DNA from: Paenalcaligenes hominis_A
Lineage (GTDB): Bacteria > Pseudomonadota > Gammaproteobacteria > Burkholderiales > Burkholderiaceae_B
Assembly: GCF_041359055.1 (NCBI RefSeq)
Contig: NZ_JBGJKZ010000002.1
Span: forward strand, 248,001 to 312,000
Reading direction: 5' to 3'
Length of the DNA stretch: 64,000 bases
This document shows, piece by piece, positions 51,959-59,943 of this stretch. Numbering within the stretch: position 1 is the first letter of the stretch; each line of letters starts with the position of its first letter. The notes beneath the pieces are model-generated. The model did no database searches, had not been told where the DNA came from, and saw only the letters and a program-made list of their open reading frames with translations. The position numbers and the translations under genes were made by a program.

Positions 51959-53029
51959 TTAGGATGGCAGCCCTAAGAATGTAAATGGTTTTGCTTCAAT
52001 AAATTGATCATTAACGGCTCCAGCGAAAACATTGGATTGATTCGGACCTAATTCTAATTTTTTTATTTGACCTGAGTCTTTAGAAAAATCAATTTTTTCA
52101 AGATCAACCCAAAATACATTGGGTGCAATCGCTGATTCAAAAAAATAACGTTTGTTTTTTTGATCAGAAACCGTACGCCATCGTGTTGATGAAATATTTG
52201 GCTCATTTGGGGTGGAAATGCCATACGGCACAGATACATTGCGGATTACGCTAAATACACTAGCAAGCGCTTCGTGTTCTTTGTTTGTTTTAGGAACAGC
52301 GTTTACATAAAAAGAAGCACGTGCAAAACGATCGGCGGCTCGATTTGTTCCGGGCAACATGGTTAACCCACCTATTTGTTCCCAGTAACTATTAAGTGTG
52401 AGTTGCTGATCGAAAGTTGGAGAGTTAGTCATGACTTGGTAATCACGGCTGTGGTGAATAACTTGCTCGCCATTAATGTATTCAATAATAGCGCTGTCTC
52501 CACTTGCATCAGACATAGAAAGATGAAGGGTTGCTAAGCGATTTTCTCCTGGAACATGGTCGGTCACCAATGTAAAAGGTTGCTTTTCTAGAGCTTGTAC
52601 AGCTTCACTTACTGTTGCGTAGTTATCTAATATATATTGGGCCCAAGCTGAGATAGACAGACCGGGTGACTTGCCATCGTATGCCGGGTATTCTGACTCA
52701 ACAAGCCACAACACATTGGCTACTAAGCCTTTCTCATTCATGCCATCTGTGGTGGAGATGTCATAGCCTGATGCAATCACGCTTCCATATTTGGAGGTCC
52801 AAGTAACGGAGTTTGGACCCGCCATTCCCTCGCGCTGCATACCTTGAGGAAAGATCCAAAGATTTGTTTCTACATCAGATTTCCAGTCCATTGAACGGCC
52901 AGTAATCACTTGATTATCTTCGCCTAAATAAACAAAACGGGTACAGGCATCGGCAACGGGAGCAGTTAGAAAAGATAATGACAGGGCAGAAGCCGCCGCA
53001 TAAAGGGGGAGAGATAATTTGAGCCGCAT
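51959..53029 (-). CDS. Secreted linear-amide C-N hydrolase (choloylglycine hydrolase / penicillin V acylase family)
   Basis: A 356-residue Ntn hydrolase. The signal peptide (residues 1-28, ending ADA) is followed at once by C29, the N-terminal nucleophile exposed by cleavage, in CTRFVYLGEDNQVITGRSMDW; family residues also include R46-type GRSMDW, the Asn/Arg sites in the body (NEKGLVANVLWL, MTNSPTFDQQL). Substrates of relatives are bile-salt conjugates, penicillin V and acyl-homoserine lactones; a periplasmic form in a proteobacterium is more often tested on lactones. Stand-alone gene. Confidence 0.85.
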   Translation of the reverse strand: MRLKLSLPLYAAASALSLSFLTAPVADACTRFVYLGEDNQVITGRSMDWKSDVETNLWIFPQGMQREGMAGPNSVTWTSKYGSVIASGYDISTTDGMNEKGLVANVLWLVESEYPAYDGKSPGLSISAWAQYILDNYATVSEAVQALEKQPFTLVTDHVPGENRLATLHLSMSDASGDSAIIEYINGEQVIHHSRDYQVMTNSPTFDQQLTLNSYWEQIGGLTMLPGTNRAADRFARASFYVNAVPKTNKEHEALASVFSVIRNVSVPYGISTPNEPNISSTRWRTVSDQKNKRYFFESAIAPNVFWVDLEKIDFSKDSGQIKKLELGPNQSNVFAGAVNDQFIEAKPFTFLGLPS

Positions 53030-53375
53030 AGTTGATCTTATCTTTAGTTGAAAGAGACAGCGCTAAGAGAAAACGCCTTTGAGACTTTCTTGTCTAGAAG
53101 GCACAAAAGCGTAAAACAGCAGCAATTAAGGGGTAGAGGTACTAATACATAGCATATGCCTAGTCTTTGTTAACTATAAACCACTGTATAAAAAAGAAAA
53201 TTGAAGCCGCACTAAAAAACGCAAAATGGCAAGAAAGTAAAAGCATGGTTTGTTTACTTTCATAATGCTTTTGTTACGTGCTTAAAAATTAACACAGATT
53301 TAAAATGGGCAGTGATCTGACTGTGACATACTATACAGTTTTAGCGTAGTGCGCTAAATCTTATATGCTAGGGTT
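53030..53375. other. 345-base divergent promoter region
   Basis: Lies between the divergent hydrolase and DTW-domain genes. A CTGT-N10-ACAG stretch near 53323-53340 looks like a LexA box but has the wrong spacer. No gene is seen. Confidence 0.4.
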
Positions 53376-53984
53376 ATGCATAACTCCTTTTCTATACGTT
53401 TAAAATGCGTCCAGTGCCTAAGGCCCCAAACACATTGCCTTTGCGCTTATGTGGCTAATATAGCAAACCGGACTCATGTCTTGGTTTTGCAGCATCCCAA
53501 TGAGCACAAACATCCGCTTAATACAGCGCGTTTGGCAGTGCAGGGCCTAAAAAACGCCGAGCTATTGATAGGCGAGCAGTTCACTGATTTAATAAGTCGA
53601 CTGCATAGCGTGGATAAGGCGTTTTTACTTTTCCCTGCTCAGTCTCATCATACGGTGCAAGCGCTTGCGCCTTTACCGGTTGATTCAACCTCACTGCTGA
53701 TTGTGCCAGATGGTACCTGGCGAAATGTACGTAAAATCATTCAGCTTAATCCTGTGCTCGACACCTTGCCGCGTCTGACTTTACCTTTAGGTGAGCCCTC
53801 TCTTTACCGAATCCGAAAAACCAAGCAAACAGGGGCTGTTTCTACCATTGAGGCCATTGCACGCGCTTTAACATGCTTAGAACCAGAGCACGATTATGCC
53901 TCGTTATTAACACCTTTTCATATTATGGTGGAACAGCAGATTGAGGCGATGGGGGCGGAGGTTTATGCACGCAATCATAAGTAA
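53376..53984 (+). CDS. tapT: DTW-domain tRNA-uridine aminocarboxypropyltransferase (TapT-like)
   Basis: A 202-residue enzyme that adds a 3-amino-3-carboxypropyl group from S-adenosylmethionine to a tRNA uridine (acp3U47 in E. coli). Zinc-type cysteines are in CVQCLRPQTHCLC near residue 11, the DTW motif appears as PDGTWRNVRKI near 111, and the RIRKTKQTGAVSTIEAIARAL block near 148 is conserved. It is single and divergent from the hydrolase. Confidence 0.85.
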   Translation: MHNSFSIRLKCVQCLRPQTHCLCAYVANIANRTHVLVLQHPNEHKHPLNTARLAVQGLKNAELLIGEQFTDLISRLHSVDKAFLLFPAQSHHTVQALAPLPVDSTSLLIVPDGTWRNVRKIIQLNPVLDTLPRLTLPLGEPSLYRIRKTKQTGAVSTIEAIARALTCLEPEHDYASLLTPFHIMVEQQIEAMGAEVYARNHK

Positions 53985-54051
53985 ATGCTTGTAAATATAC
54001 AGCTTTTTAGCAGGGCTTTATCGTTTTAAAATTAATAGAGTAGGTGGTCTC

Positions 54052-54438
54052 ATGAAAATGAAAACAGTATTGGTACTTATCCTGAGCGTTTGCGCTTCAA
54101 TGACTGCATCTGCAGCTTCAACTCACTGCCAGCAGAAATTTGCGAACATAGAAAAGCAAATCGACTACGCGAAAAAAAACGGTAACTACCATCGCGTTAA
54201 GGGTTTAGAGAAAGCATTAATGAATGCCAAAAGAAACTGCTCTACTGCTTCGCTTATAGATGACAAAGAAAAAGACGTTGCTAAGCAGCAAGAGAAAATT
54301 AATAAAACTTTAGAGAAGATCCAAGAAGGAAAGCAGGACGGAAAAGTTGATAAAGTACATAAACTAGAAGAAAAACTACAGCATGAGCGAGAAAAGCTAG
54401 ACGAGTTACAACGTGATTTACGTGTTTTAGAAAAATAA
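54052..54438 (+). CDS. DUF1090 exported coiled-coil protein (YqjC-like)
   Basis: A 128-residue periplasmic protein: signal peptide (MKMKTVLVLILSVCASMTASA, residues 1-21), two Cys (CQQKFANIEKQIDYAKKNGN and RNC) and a long charged helix with repeated K/E heptads at the end. The KKNGNYHRVKGLEKAL stretch is the DUF1090 signature. Function unknown. Confidence 0.85.
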   Translation: MKMKTVLVLILSVCASMTASAASTHCQQKFANIEKQIDYAKKNGNYHRVKGLEKALMNAKRNCSTASLIDDKEKDVAKQQEKINKTLEKIQEGKQDGKVDKVHKLEEKLQHEREKLDELQRDLRVLEK

Positions 54439-54576
54439 TGATTTATTTTAGCTAGCTGAGTTTTTCATTTTTCCTACCAAGTGACTAAAAGACTGTTTTT
54501 CATGCCCAGGCTGATGCGTGTCAGCTCGTTTGGTTTGTCAAGGTAAGTCTTTTCCTCAAGAAGGGGTCTTATTTGT

Positions 54577-54825
54577 CTGATTAGAAAAGGTGACTGCCCT
54601 CATTGTGGGGCAGAAAATATGACCTTTAGCTGCCGTGGTGAGGTTTTAAGAAAGACGTTAAAAGACGGCTACTTAGAGTGGGATCTATTTATGAGCTGCA
54701 ATAGGTGCTCGTCAGGAATCATTGTTCGAGTTGCTGGGAATGCCAAGCCCCCATTAAGCGCGTTGCCTTTCCGTATTTATTTAGATAAAGGTATTTATGC
54801 TGCTCAGGACGGAATCACATTTTAA
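54577..54825 (+). CDS. Possible small zinc-ribbon protein with a non-ATG start, or gene fragment
   Basis: The open frame continues upstream of the ATG at 54619 and includes GDCPHCGAENMTFSC, followed later by MSCNRCSSG, two CxxC knuckles about 30 residues apart. No ATG or GTG precedes the first knuckle in frame before the stop at 54544; candidates are ATT (54571 or 54580) or CTG (54577) after an AAGGGG. The product (about 80 residues) is either a small zinc-ribbon protein with an unusual start or the N-terminal remnant of a longer protein. Confidence 0.45.
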   Translation: MIRKGDCPHCGAENMTFSCRGEVLRKTLKDGYLEWDLFMSCNRCSSGIIVRVAGNAKPPLSALPFRIYLDKGIYAAQDGITF

Positions 54826-55012
54826 ATTCCTTTGTCTAATCTGACAGAGTCGTGAATTCGTCATAGCAGAGATATACGTAGCTTTCGTAAATGATAGAAA
54901 AGTCCCACCAGACGAAGAAAAACAGATAGGATGTAATTTATGCTTATGCAGTAGCTGTTTTATGTAAGCCAATAATGCGCATATTCGTTTTCATAGTAAA
55001 GGAGATCGGGTT

Positions 55013-55369
55013 ATGAAAAATCATTTGCTGTTAACAGTATTCTCGGCGGCGTTTATATTTACCTCCTCTGCGCAAGCTCAGTATACGGGGCCATCAGCAG
55101 CCCCTGCTGCTAGTGTTGAAGCCATTTTGAAAAACCCTGTAGATGATCAAGAGGTTTTGTTGAAAGGCCACCTTCTGCGCCAAATCGGCCCAAAAAAATA
55201 CATTTTCTCAGATGGAACCGCGGAAATCGTTGCTGAGATAAAACCTAAGCGGTTTGAAGGTTTACCAAAAATTGATGAAAAAACGAATGTTGAGTTGTTA
55301 GGTGAAGTGGATACTAGTTTGTACCGCGCTCCTGAACTTGAGGTGGATTCGCTTCGAGTTATCCAATAA
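55013..55369 (+). CDS. YgiW/YdeI-family periplasmic OB-fold protein
   Basis: A 118-residue exported stress-tolerance protein of the BOF (bacterial OB-fold) family. Signal peptide (MKNHLLLTVFSAAFIFTSSAQA, residues 1-22), then YTGPSAAPAASVEAILKNPVDDQEVLLKG (key start YxGP) and RQIGPKKYIFSDGTAEIVAEI, which forms the OB core. AAAGGAG precedes the ATG. Confidence 0.88.
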   Translation: MKNHLLLTVFSAAFIFTSSAQAQYTGPSAAPAASVEAILKNPVDDQEVLLKGHLLRQIGPKKYIFSDGTAEIVAEIKPKRFEGLPKIDEKTNVELLGEVDTSLYRAPELEVDSLRVIQ

Positions 55370-55442
55370 GCCTAAGTCGTAGGTCGCTCTTTCGTTGTAG
55401 CCGCTTTGAAAGCACAGGGCAGCAAAACCCGAGGAGGAAATA

Positions 55443-55481
55443 ATGAAAACGTTAGAGCGGGGTAATGGCCGCTTGTTTTAA
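55443..55481 (+). pseudogene. Start of a broken gene at the integrase junction
   Basis: A perfect GAGGAGG-type ribosome-binding site precedes an ATG that gives only MKTLERGNGRLF before a stop. The frame ends inside the antisense of the truncated integrase. It looks like the 5' end of a lost gene joined to integrase sequence. Confidence 0.35.
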
Positions 55482-55760
55482 TAGCTCTCTTTCTACTATA
55501 GGATCTCGATTTTGGGCTAGAAGAAGTTTTATTTCTTCACGCTGGGCGCGGGCGTTGGCTAGCGATATATCTGGGTAAGGGCCTAAAGAGATAGTACTGT
55601 CTTTGCCGTTCAATTGTTTAAATCGCAGATGCCAGATTTTTGAGCCGGACTTGTTTAGTTGTAAATAAAGCCCACCACCATCAAAGAGGCGAGCTTTGCC
55701 ATCTGATAGCTTTGATCGCCTACATTCGAGATCCGTTAGTGGGGTGATAATTCGAGCCAT
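55452..55760 (-). pseudogene. Truncated tyrosine-recombinase integrase (N-terminal DUF4102 part)
   Basis: The 102-residue product has the N-terminal arm-binding domain of P4-type integrases (LTDLECRRSKLSDGKARLFDG, LYLQLNKSGSKIWHLRF, ISLGPYPDISLANARAQR) and stops before the core-binding and catalytic domains, which normally add about 300 residues. It starts about 180 bases from the 3' end of tRNA-Val(GAC). No catalytic R-H-R-Y residues remain, so it cannot recombine DNA. Confidence 0.88.
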
Positions 55761-55767
55761 TTTGGAT

Positions 55768-55811
55768 GTACCCTTATTCTAGATGAACATACCCTCAAAC
55801 GTACCCTTATT
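55768..55811. repeat. Direct repeat GTACCCTTATT beside the integrase
   Basis: Two identical 11-base copies (55768-55778 and 55801-55811) lie just upstream of the integrase start. They may be arm-type sites or part of an old attachment region. Confidence 0.5.
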
Positions 55812-55866
55812 AAGCATGGGCAGCATTGAGCATCATGGAGCAGAATGGGAAACAAACAGGCAATAA

Positions 55867-55899
55867 AAAACCCGCAAAGCCAATGACTGTGCGGGTTTT
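55867..55899 (-). terminator. Terminator of tRNA-Val(GAC)
   Basis: A 10-bp stem (AAAACCCGCA / TGCGGGTTTT) with a T tract on the minus strand, 45 bases beyond the tRNA 3' end. Confidence 0.9.
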
Positions 55900-55943
55900 A
55901 AAGCATCAATGATTCTGATATGGCATCACTGAAACATGAATTC

Positions 55944-56020
55944 TGGTAGGCAGTACTGGATTCGAACCAGCGACCTCTACGATGTCAACGTAGCGCTCTA
56001 ACCAACTGAGCTAACCGCCT
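55944..56020 (-). tRNA. tRNA-Val (anticodon GAC)
   Basis: A 77-base minus-strand tRNA with acceptor AGGCGGT paired at the 3' end before an encoded CCA, D arm GCTCAGTTGGTTAGAGC, anticodon stem CTACG/CGTAG around TTGACAT (anticodon GAC) and T arm TGGTTCGAATCCA. The integrase remnant lies on its 3' side. Confidence 0.96.
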
Positions 56021-56274
56021 AAAGATATAACTATAGAATCAAATGGTGACTTGTGTCAAGCCCTTGGGTGAAAATAAATAAAAATAGCTATTTTCGGTCT
56101 GAGTTGTGGGAGTTTAATTAGGTATAAAAAGTAGTATTGGCGTAGCAAGATTGCAACAATTGTTTAGCTATTTGAGTAGAGGATGGTTTTTTTCTAGTCG
56201 GTTGCTGCATGAAAAGCTGCGCGGTGTTAGACTTATATATAACTAATATTCTTGAATTAACGATGGAAATATAC

Positions 56275-56310
56275 ATGAGCACAACGCGAACTACTACCTT
56301 GCGACAATAA
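56275..56310 (+). CDS. Threonine-rich leader peptide of thrS
   Basis: An 11-residue frame, MSTTRTTTLRQ, with five Thr codons using all four synonyms but one (ACA, ACG, ACT, ACT, ACC). A GGAA lies 6 bases before the ATG. It is followed by the attenuator stems and then thrS, so it is best read as a sensor of charged tRNA-Thr. Confidence 0.82.
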   Translation: MSTTRTTTLRQ

Positions 56311-56313
56311 TTT

Positions 56314-56386
56314 TGGCCGCATGTGTTCGCTCGTTATTCAAGCTATTCACAGATACCTTAAACGCGGCCATGGAGCCGCGTTTTTT
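56314..56386 (+). promoter_or_regulatory. thrS transcription attenuator
   Basis: Terminator: AACGCGGC (56361-56368) with GCCGCGTT (56375-56382) and a run of six T (56381-56386). Antiterminator: TGGCCGC (56314-56320) is perfectly complementary to GCGGCCA (56364-56370), the 5' arm of the terminator. The two cannot form together. A ribosome at the leader stop codon (56308-56310) would cover 56314-56320 and let the terminator form; a ribosome stalled at the Thr codons (56281-56298) would leave it free and let thrS be read. Confidence 0.82.
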
Positions 56387-56403
56387 ATTAATTAGGAAGT
56401 TGT

Positions 56404-58326
56404 ATGGTTCAGATTACCTTACCCGATGGTTCACAGCGCTCGTTTGATGGGCCTGTCTCTGTTGGCGATGTGGCTCATTCTATTGGTGCTGGCTTAGGGC
56501 GTGCTGCTCTTGCAGGACGAGTGACTACGACGGGTTCTGAGCCTACCTTAGTGGACACAAGCTTTATCATTGATCAAGACGCCGAGTTAGCAATCATCAC
56601 TGCCAAAGACGCTGATGGTTTGGATGTGATCCGTCACTCTACGGCTCACTTGCTGGCTTATGCGGTTCAAGAGCTATTTCCTGAGGCCCAGGTTACGATT
56701 GGTCCGGTCATTGATAATGGCTTTTATTACGATTTTGCTTATAAACGTCCTTTTACTCCCGAAGACCTAGTGGCCATAGAAAAGAAAATGGCCGAGCTAG
56801 CTAAAGCCGATATTCCTGTTTCTCGCGAAGAATGGGATCGGGACGAGGCTGTTGCATTCTTCAAGAGTATTGGTGAGGTCTATAAAGCAGAAATTATTGA
56901 ATCGATCCCATCTGGCGAGACCATTAGCTTATATCGCGAGGGCGACTTTATTGATCTGTGTCGCGGGCCACACGTGCCTTCTACGGGCAAGCTAAAAGTT
57001 TTTAAGCTGATGAAAGTGGCGGGGGCGTATTGGCGCGGCGATAGCAGCAATGAAATGCTGCAGCGTATTTACGGTACAGCTTGGGCAAGCAAAGAAGATC
57101 AAAATGCGTATCTGACTATGCTTGAGGAAGCAGAAAAACGCGACCACCGTCGTTTGGGTCGTGAGCTAGGTTTGTTCCAGTTTCACGAGGATGCACCAGG
57201 TTTGATTTATTGGCATCCAAAAGGGTGGACAGTATGGCAGCAGGTTGAGCAATACATGCGCAAGGTATACCAAGACAATGGTTACCAAGAAGTGAAGGCA
57301 CCGCAGATTTTGGACTTGTCTTTATGGAAAAAAACAGGTCATTGGGATAACTATGCGGAAAACATGTTTACCACCGAGTCTGAAAATCGAGTTTATGGCC
57401 TAAAGCCCATGAATTGCCCAGGACATGTGCAAATTTTTAATCAAGGCTTGCACTCATACCGTGAATTGCCATTGCGTTATGGCGAGTTTGGGCAATGTCA
57501 CCGCAATGAACCTTCTGGTGCGTTGCATGGCATGATGCGCGTGCGTGGCTTTACTCAGGACGATGGTCACATTTTCTGTACAGAGGACCAGCTCCAAGAG
57601 GAGTGTGTGAATTTCACTGCGTTGCTGCAGAAAGTCTATAAAGACTTTGGTTTTACTGAAATTTTGTACAAAGTAGCGACTCGACCTGAAAAGCGTATTG
57701 GTGACGATGAGGTATGGGACAAGGCCGAACAAGCCTTAATGGAAAGCTTGCGCCGTACAAACTGTGAGTTTGAAATTGCTGAGGGTGATGGGGCTTTTTA
57801 TGGTCCCAAAATCGAGTACACCCTTAAAGACGCCATTGGGCGTCATTGGCAGTGTGGCACTATTCAGGTGGACTTTTCCATGCCAGCACGTTTGGGGGCT
57901 GAATACGTTGATGCCAACGACCAGCGTCGTACGCCCGTTATGTTACATCGTGCCATTTTGGGTTCGTTCGAACGCTTTATTGGTATTTTAATTGAAAACT
58001 ATGCAGGAGCCTTGCCTGCTTGGTTATCACCAGTACATGCTGTGGTGTGCTGTATTGCAGAATCATCCGCCGATTATGCTAAACAGGTGGCTGATGCACT
58101 TCGTGCAAAAGGTCTACGTGTTAATAGCGATTTGCGTGGTGAAAAAATCACCCGTAAAATTCGGGAACACAGTATGCAAAAAATTCCTTACATTCTCGTG
58201 GTAGGGGATAAAGAGCAAGAGGCAGGTGCGGTCGCAGTGCGCGGTCGTGGGGGCCTCGATTTAGGGGTTATGCCATTGACCGACTTTGCGGAACGCATGC
58301 AAAATGAGATTGACAGCCGTCAATAA
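56404..58326 (+). CDS. thrS: Threonyl-tRNA synthetase
   Basis: A 640-residue class II synthetase that charges tRNA-Thr and edits mischarged Ser. Order: TGS domain (about 1-62), editing domain with HSTAHLLAYAVQELFP near residue 80 and the CRGPHVPSTG block near 180, catalytic core with zinc Cys in PMNCPGHVQIF near 338 and RYGEFGQCHRNEPSGALHG near 365 (motif 2), and the anticodon-binding domain (about 535-640). It is full length. Expression is likely controlled by the leader attenuator; infC follows after 53 bases. Confidence 0.98.
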   Translation: MVQITLPDGSQRSFDGPVSVGDVAHSIGAGLGRAALAGRVTTTGSEPTLVDTSFIIDQDAELAIITAKDADGLDVIRHSTAHLLAYAVQELFPEAQVTIGPVIDNGFYYDFAYKRPFTPEDLVAIEKKMAELAKADIPVSREEWDRDEAVAFFKSIGEVYKAEIIESIPSGETISLYREGDFIDLCRGPHVPSTGKLKVFKLMKVAGAYWRGDSSNEMLQRIYGTAWASKEDQNAYLTMLEEAEKRDHRRLGRELGLFQFHEDAPGLIYWHPKGWTVWQQVEQYMRKVYQDNGYQEVKAPQILDLSLWKKTGHWDNYAENMFTTESENRVYGLKPMNCPGHVQIFNQGLHSYRELPLRYGEFGQCHRNEPSGALHGMMRVRGFTQDDGHIFCTEDQLQEECVNFTALLQKVYKDFGFTEILYKVATRPEKRIGDDEVWDKAEQALMESLRRTNCEFEIAEGDGAFYGPKIEYTLKDAIGRHWQCGTIQVDFSMPARLGAEYVDANDQRRTPVMLHRAILGSFERFIGILIENYAGALPAWLSPVHAVVCCIAESSADYAKQVADALRAKGLRVNSDLRGEKITRKIREHSMQKIPYILVVGDKEQEAGAVAVRGRGGLDLGVMPLTDFAERMQNEIDSRQ

Positions 58327-58379
58327 GCTTATTTGTATGCTGGCATAGAACTTTTTATTTAATTTTGGGAGTCTTAGAC

Positions 58380-58904
58380 ATCGCAACCGAAAAGAAACAT
58401 CGCATCAACGGTGAAATCCGTGTTAATGAAGTGCGACTCATTGGTATTGAGGGTGAACAGCTTGGCGTCGTTAAGCTGGCTCAGGCATTAGACATGGCTG
58501 AAGAGCATGAGGTCGACTTAGTGGAGATAGCACCAACCGCAACTCCACCTGTATGTCGTCTCATGGATTATGGCAAGTTCCGCTATCAGGAACAAAAACG
58601 CCAACAAGAGGCCAGAGCCAAGCAAAAAGTGGTTCAAATCAAAGAGGTGAAATTCCGTCCTGCTACGGACGAGGGCGACTACAACGTAAAACTACGTAAT
58701 GTTCGTCGTTTCATCGAGGATGGGGACAAAGTCAAAGTGTCACTACGTTTTAGAGGGCGCGAAATGGCTCACCAAGAGCTAGGTATGCGCGTTTTAGAGC
58801 GTGTACGTGATGATGTAGAGGATATCTGCCAGGTCGAATCCTTCCCACGTTTGGAGGGTCGTCAGATGGTCATGGTGCTTGCGCCTCGCAAGAAAGCCAG
58901 CTAA
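58380..58904 (+). CDS. infC: Translation initiation factor IF-3, ATC start codon
   Basis: A 174-residue factor that keeps ribosomal subunits apart and checks start codons. The start is taken as ATC at 58380, read (M)ATEKKHRINGEIRVNEVRLI, because GGGAG (58367-58371) stands 8 bases before it and the N terminus matches the family. A TTG at 58365 in frame would include the ribosome-binding site itself. IF-3 rejects non-standard starts, so a rare start codon gives autoregulation, known in E. coli with ATT. rpmI and rplT do not follow. Confidence 0.95.
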   Translation: MATEKKHRINGEIRVNEVRLIGIEGEQLGVVKLAQALDMAEEHEVDLVEIAPTATPPVCRLMDYGKFRYQEQKRQQEARAKQKVVQIKEVKFRPATDEGDYNVKLRNVRRFIEDGDKVKVSLRFRGREMAHQELGMRVLERVRDDVEDICQVESFPRLEGRQMVMVLAPRKKAS

Positions 58905-58930
58905 ACCGTCTCTGCGCCGACTACTTTACT

Positions 58931-58966
58931 ACCCCTTCGCGACCTCCGTTGCGAAGGGGTTTATTT
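58931..58966 (+). terminator. Terminator after infC
   Basis: A perfect 10-bp stem (ACCCCTTCGC / GCGAAGGGGT, 10-base loop) followed by TTATTT, 26 bases after the infC stop and just before gshB. Confidence 0.93.
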
Positions 58967-58980
58967 CAGGAATCTCCGTC

Positions 58981-59943
58981 ATGCACGTTTTATTTATTAT
59001 TGATCCATTACCTTCACTTTCTGCATACAAAGACACCTCGGTGGCAATGATGCGGGCGTTGCTTGCGCAAGAGCATACGATTAGCGTAGCGTTGCAAACA
59101 GATCTTTATATTGATCAGGGTCGCGTAAAAACCGTGGCACAGCCTATTCACATTGCACCCAGTGCCGATTTGCATGCTGCTGATTGGTGGACTGAGCCTG
59201 GGCCAGCTCTAGAGCTTGAGCTTAATCATTTTAGTGCGGTTATTATGCGCAAAGACCCGCCGTTTGATATGGAGTATTTTTACTCTACGCACTTGCTTAG
59301 TTTTGCTGAAGAGCAGGGTGCCAAAGTGTTTAATACTGGCGAGGCACTGCGTAACCATCCAGAAAAATTAGCTATCACAGAGTTTCCTGAATTCACTCCG
59401 CCCACCTTGGTCACTCGGGATATGAAACGCATTCGTGCTTTCCATCAGGAGTACAAAGATGTCATCGTTAAACCGCTTGATGGTATGGGCGGTATGGGCA
59501 TATTCCGTATGCGCGAAGGCGAAGTGAACGTAGGTGCTATTTTAGAAACTTTAAGCAAGGACGGTGCTGAAACACTAATGGTGCAACGCTATATTCCTGA
59601 AATTAAGGATGGCGATAAGCGTATTTTAATTATTAATGGCCGTCCTGTGCCTTATTGCCTTGCACGCATTCCTTTAGCAGGAGAGACGCGGGGCAATTTA
59701 GCAGCAGGTGGTCGTGGTGTGGCACAACCGTTAAGCGAGCGGGACTGGCAAATTGCTAATACCATTGCTCCACATTTAGTAAAGCGCGGCTTGTTTTTAG
59801 TTGGCTTGGATGTCATCGGCGATTACATCACAGAAATCAATGTAACTAGCCCGACTTGTTTTGTGGAAATTACGGAACAAACTGATTGTGATGTGGGGGC
59901 ATTGTTTGCAGATGCTTTAGCCGAAGTGGTGGCTAATGCTTAG
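58981..59943 (+). CDS. gshB: Glutathione synthetase
   Basis: A 320-residue ATP-grasp enzyme that joins gamma-glutamylcysteine and glycine. It starts MHVLFIIDPLPSLSAYKDTS at 58981; a longer frame runs back through the infC terminator and is not used. Family blocks: MRKDPPFDMEYFYSTHLL near residue 95, the grasp-loop VKPLDGMGGMGIFR near 165 and GGRGVAQPLSERDW near 240. The 3' end overlaps the PTS gene by 8 bases, the usual betaproteobacterial gshB-PTS arrangement. Confidence 0.95.
   Translation: MHVLFIIDPLPSLSAYKDTSVAMMRALLAQEHTISVALQTDLYIDQGRVKTVAQPIHIAPSADLHAADWWTEPGPALELELNHFSAVIMRKDPPFDMEYFYSTHLLSFAEEQGAKVFNTGEALRNHPEKLAITEFPEFTPPTLVTRDMKRIRAFHQEYKDVIVKPLDGMGGMGIFRMREGEVNVGAILETLSKDGAETLMVQRYIPEIKDGDKRILIINGRPVPYCLARIPLAGETRGNLAAGGRGVAQPLSERDWQIANTIAPHLVKRGLFLVGLDVIGDYITEINVTSPTCFVEITEQTDCDVGALFADALAEVVANA

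Noticed and set aside
53323..53340. LexA box before the DTW-domain gene
   Set aside because: CTGT and ACAG are separated by 10 bases instead of 8.
58981..59000. Extended gshB start back at about 58879
   Set aside because: That extension would translate the end of infC and its terminator; MHVLFIIDPL is the family start.
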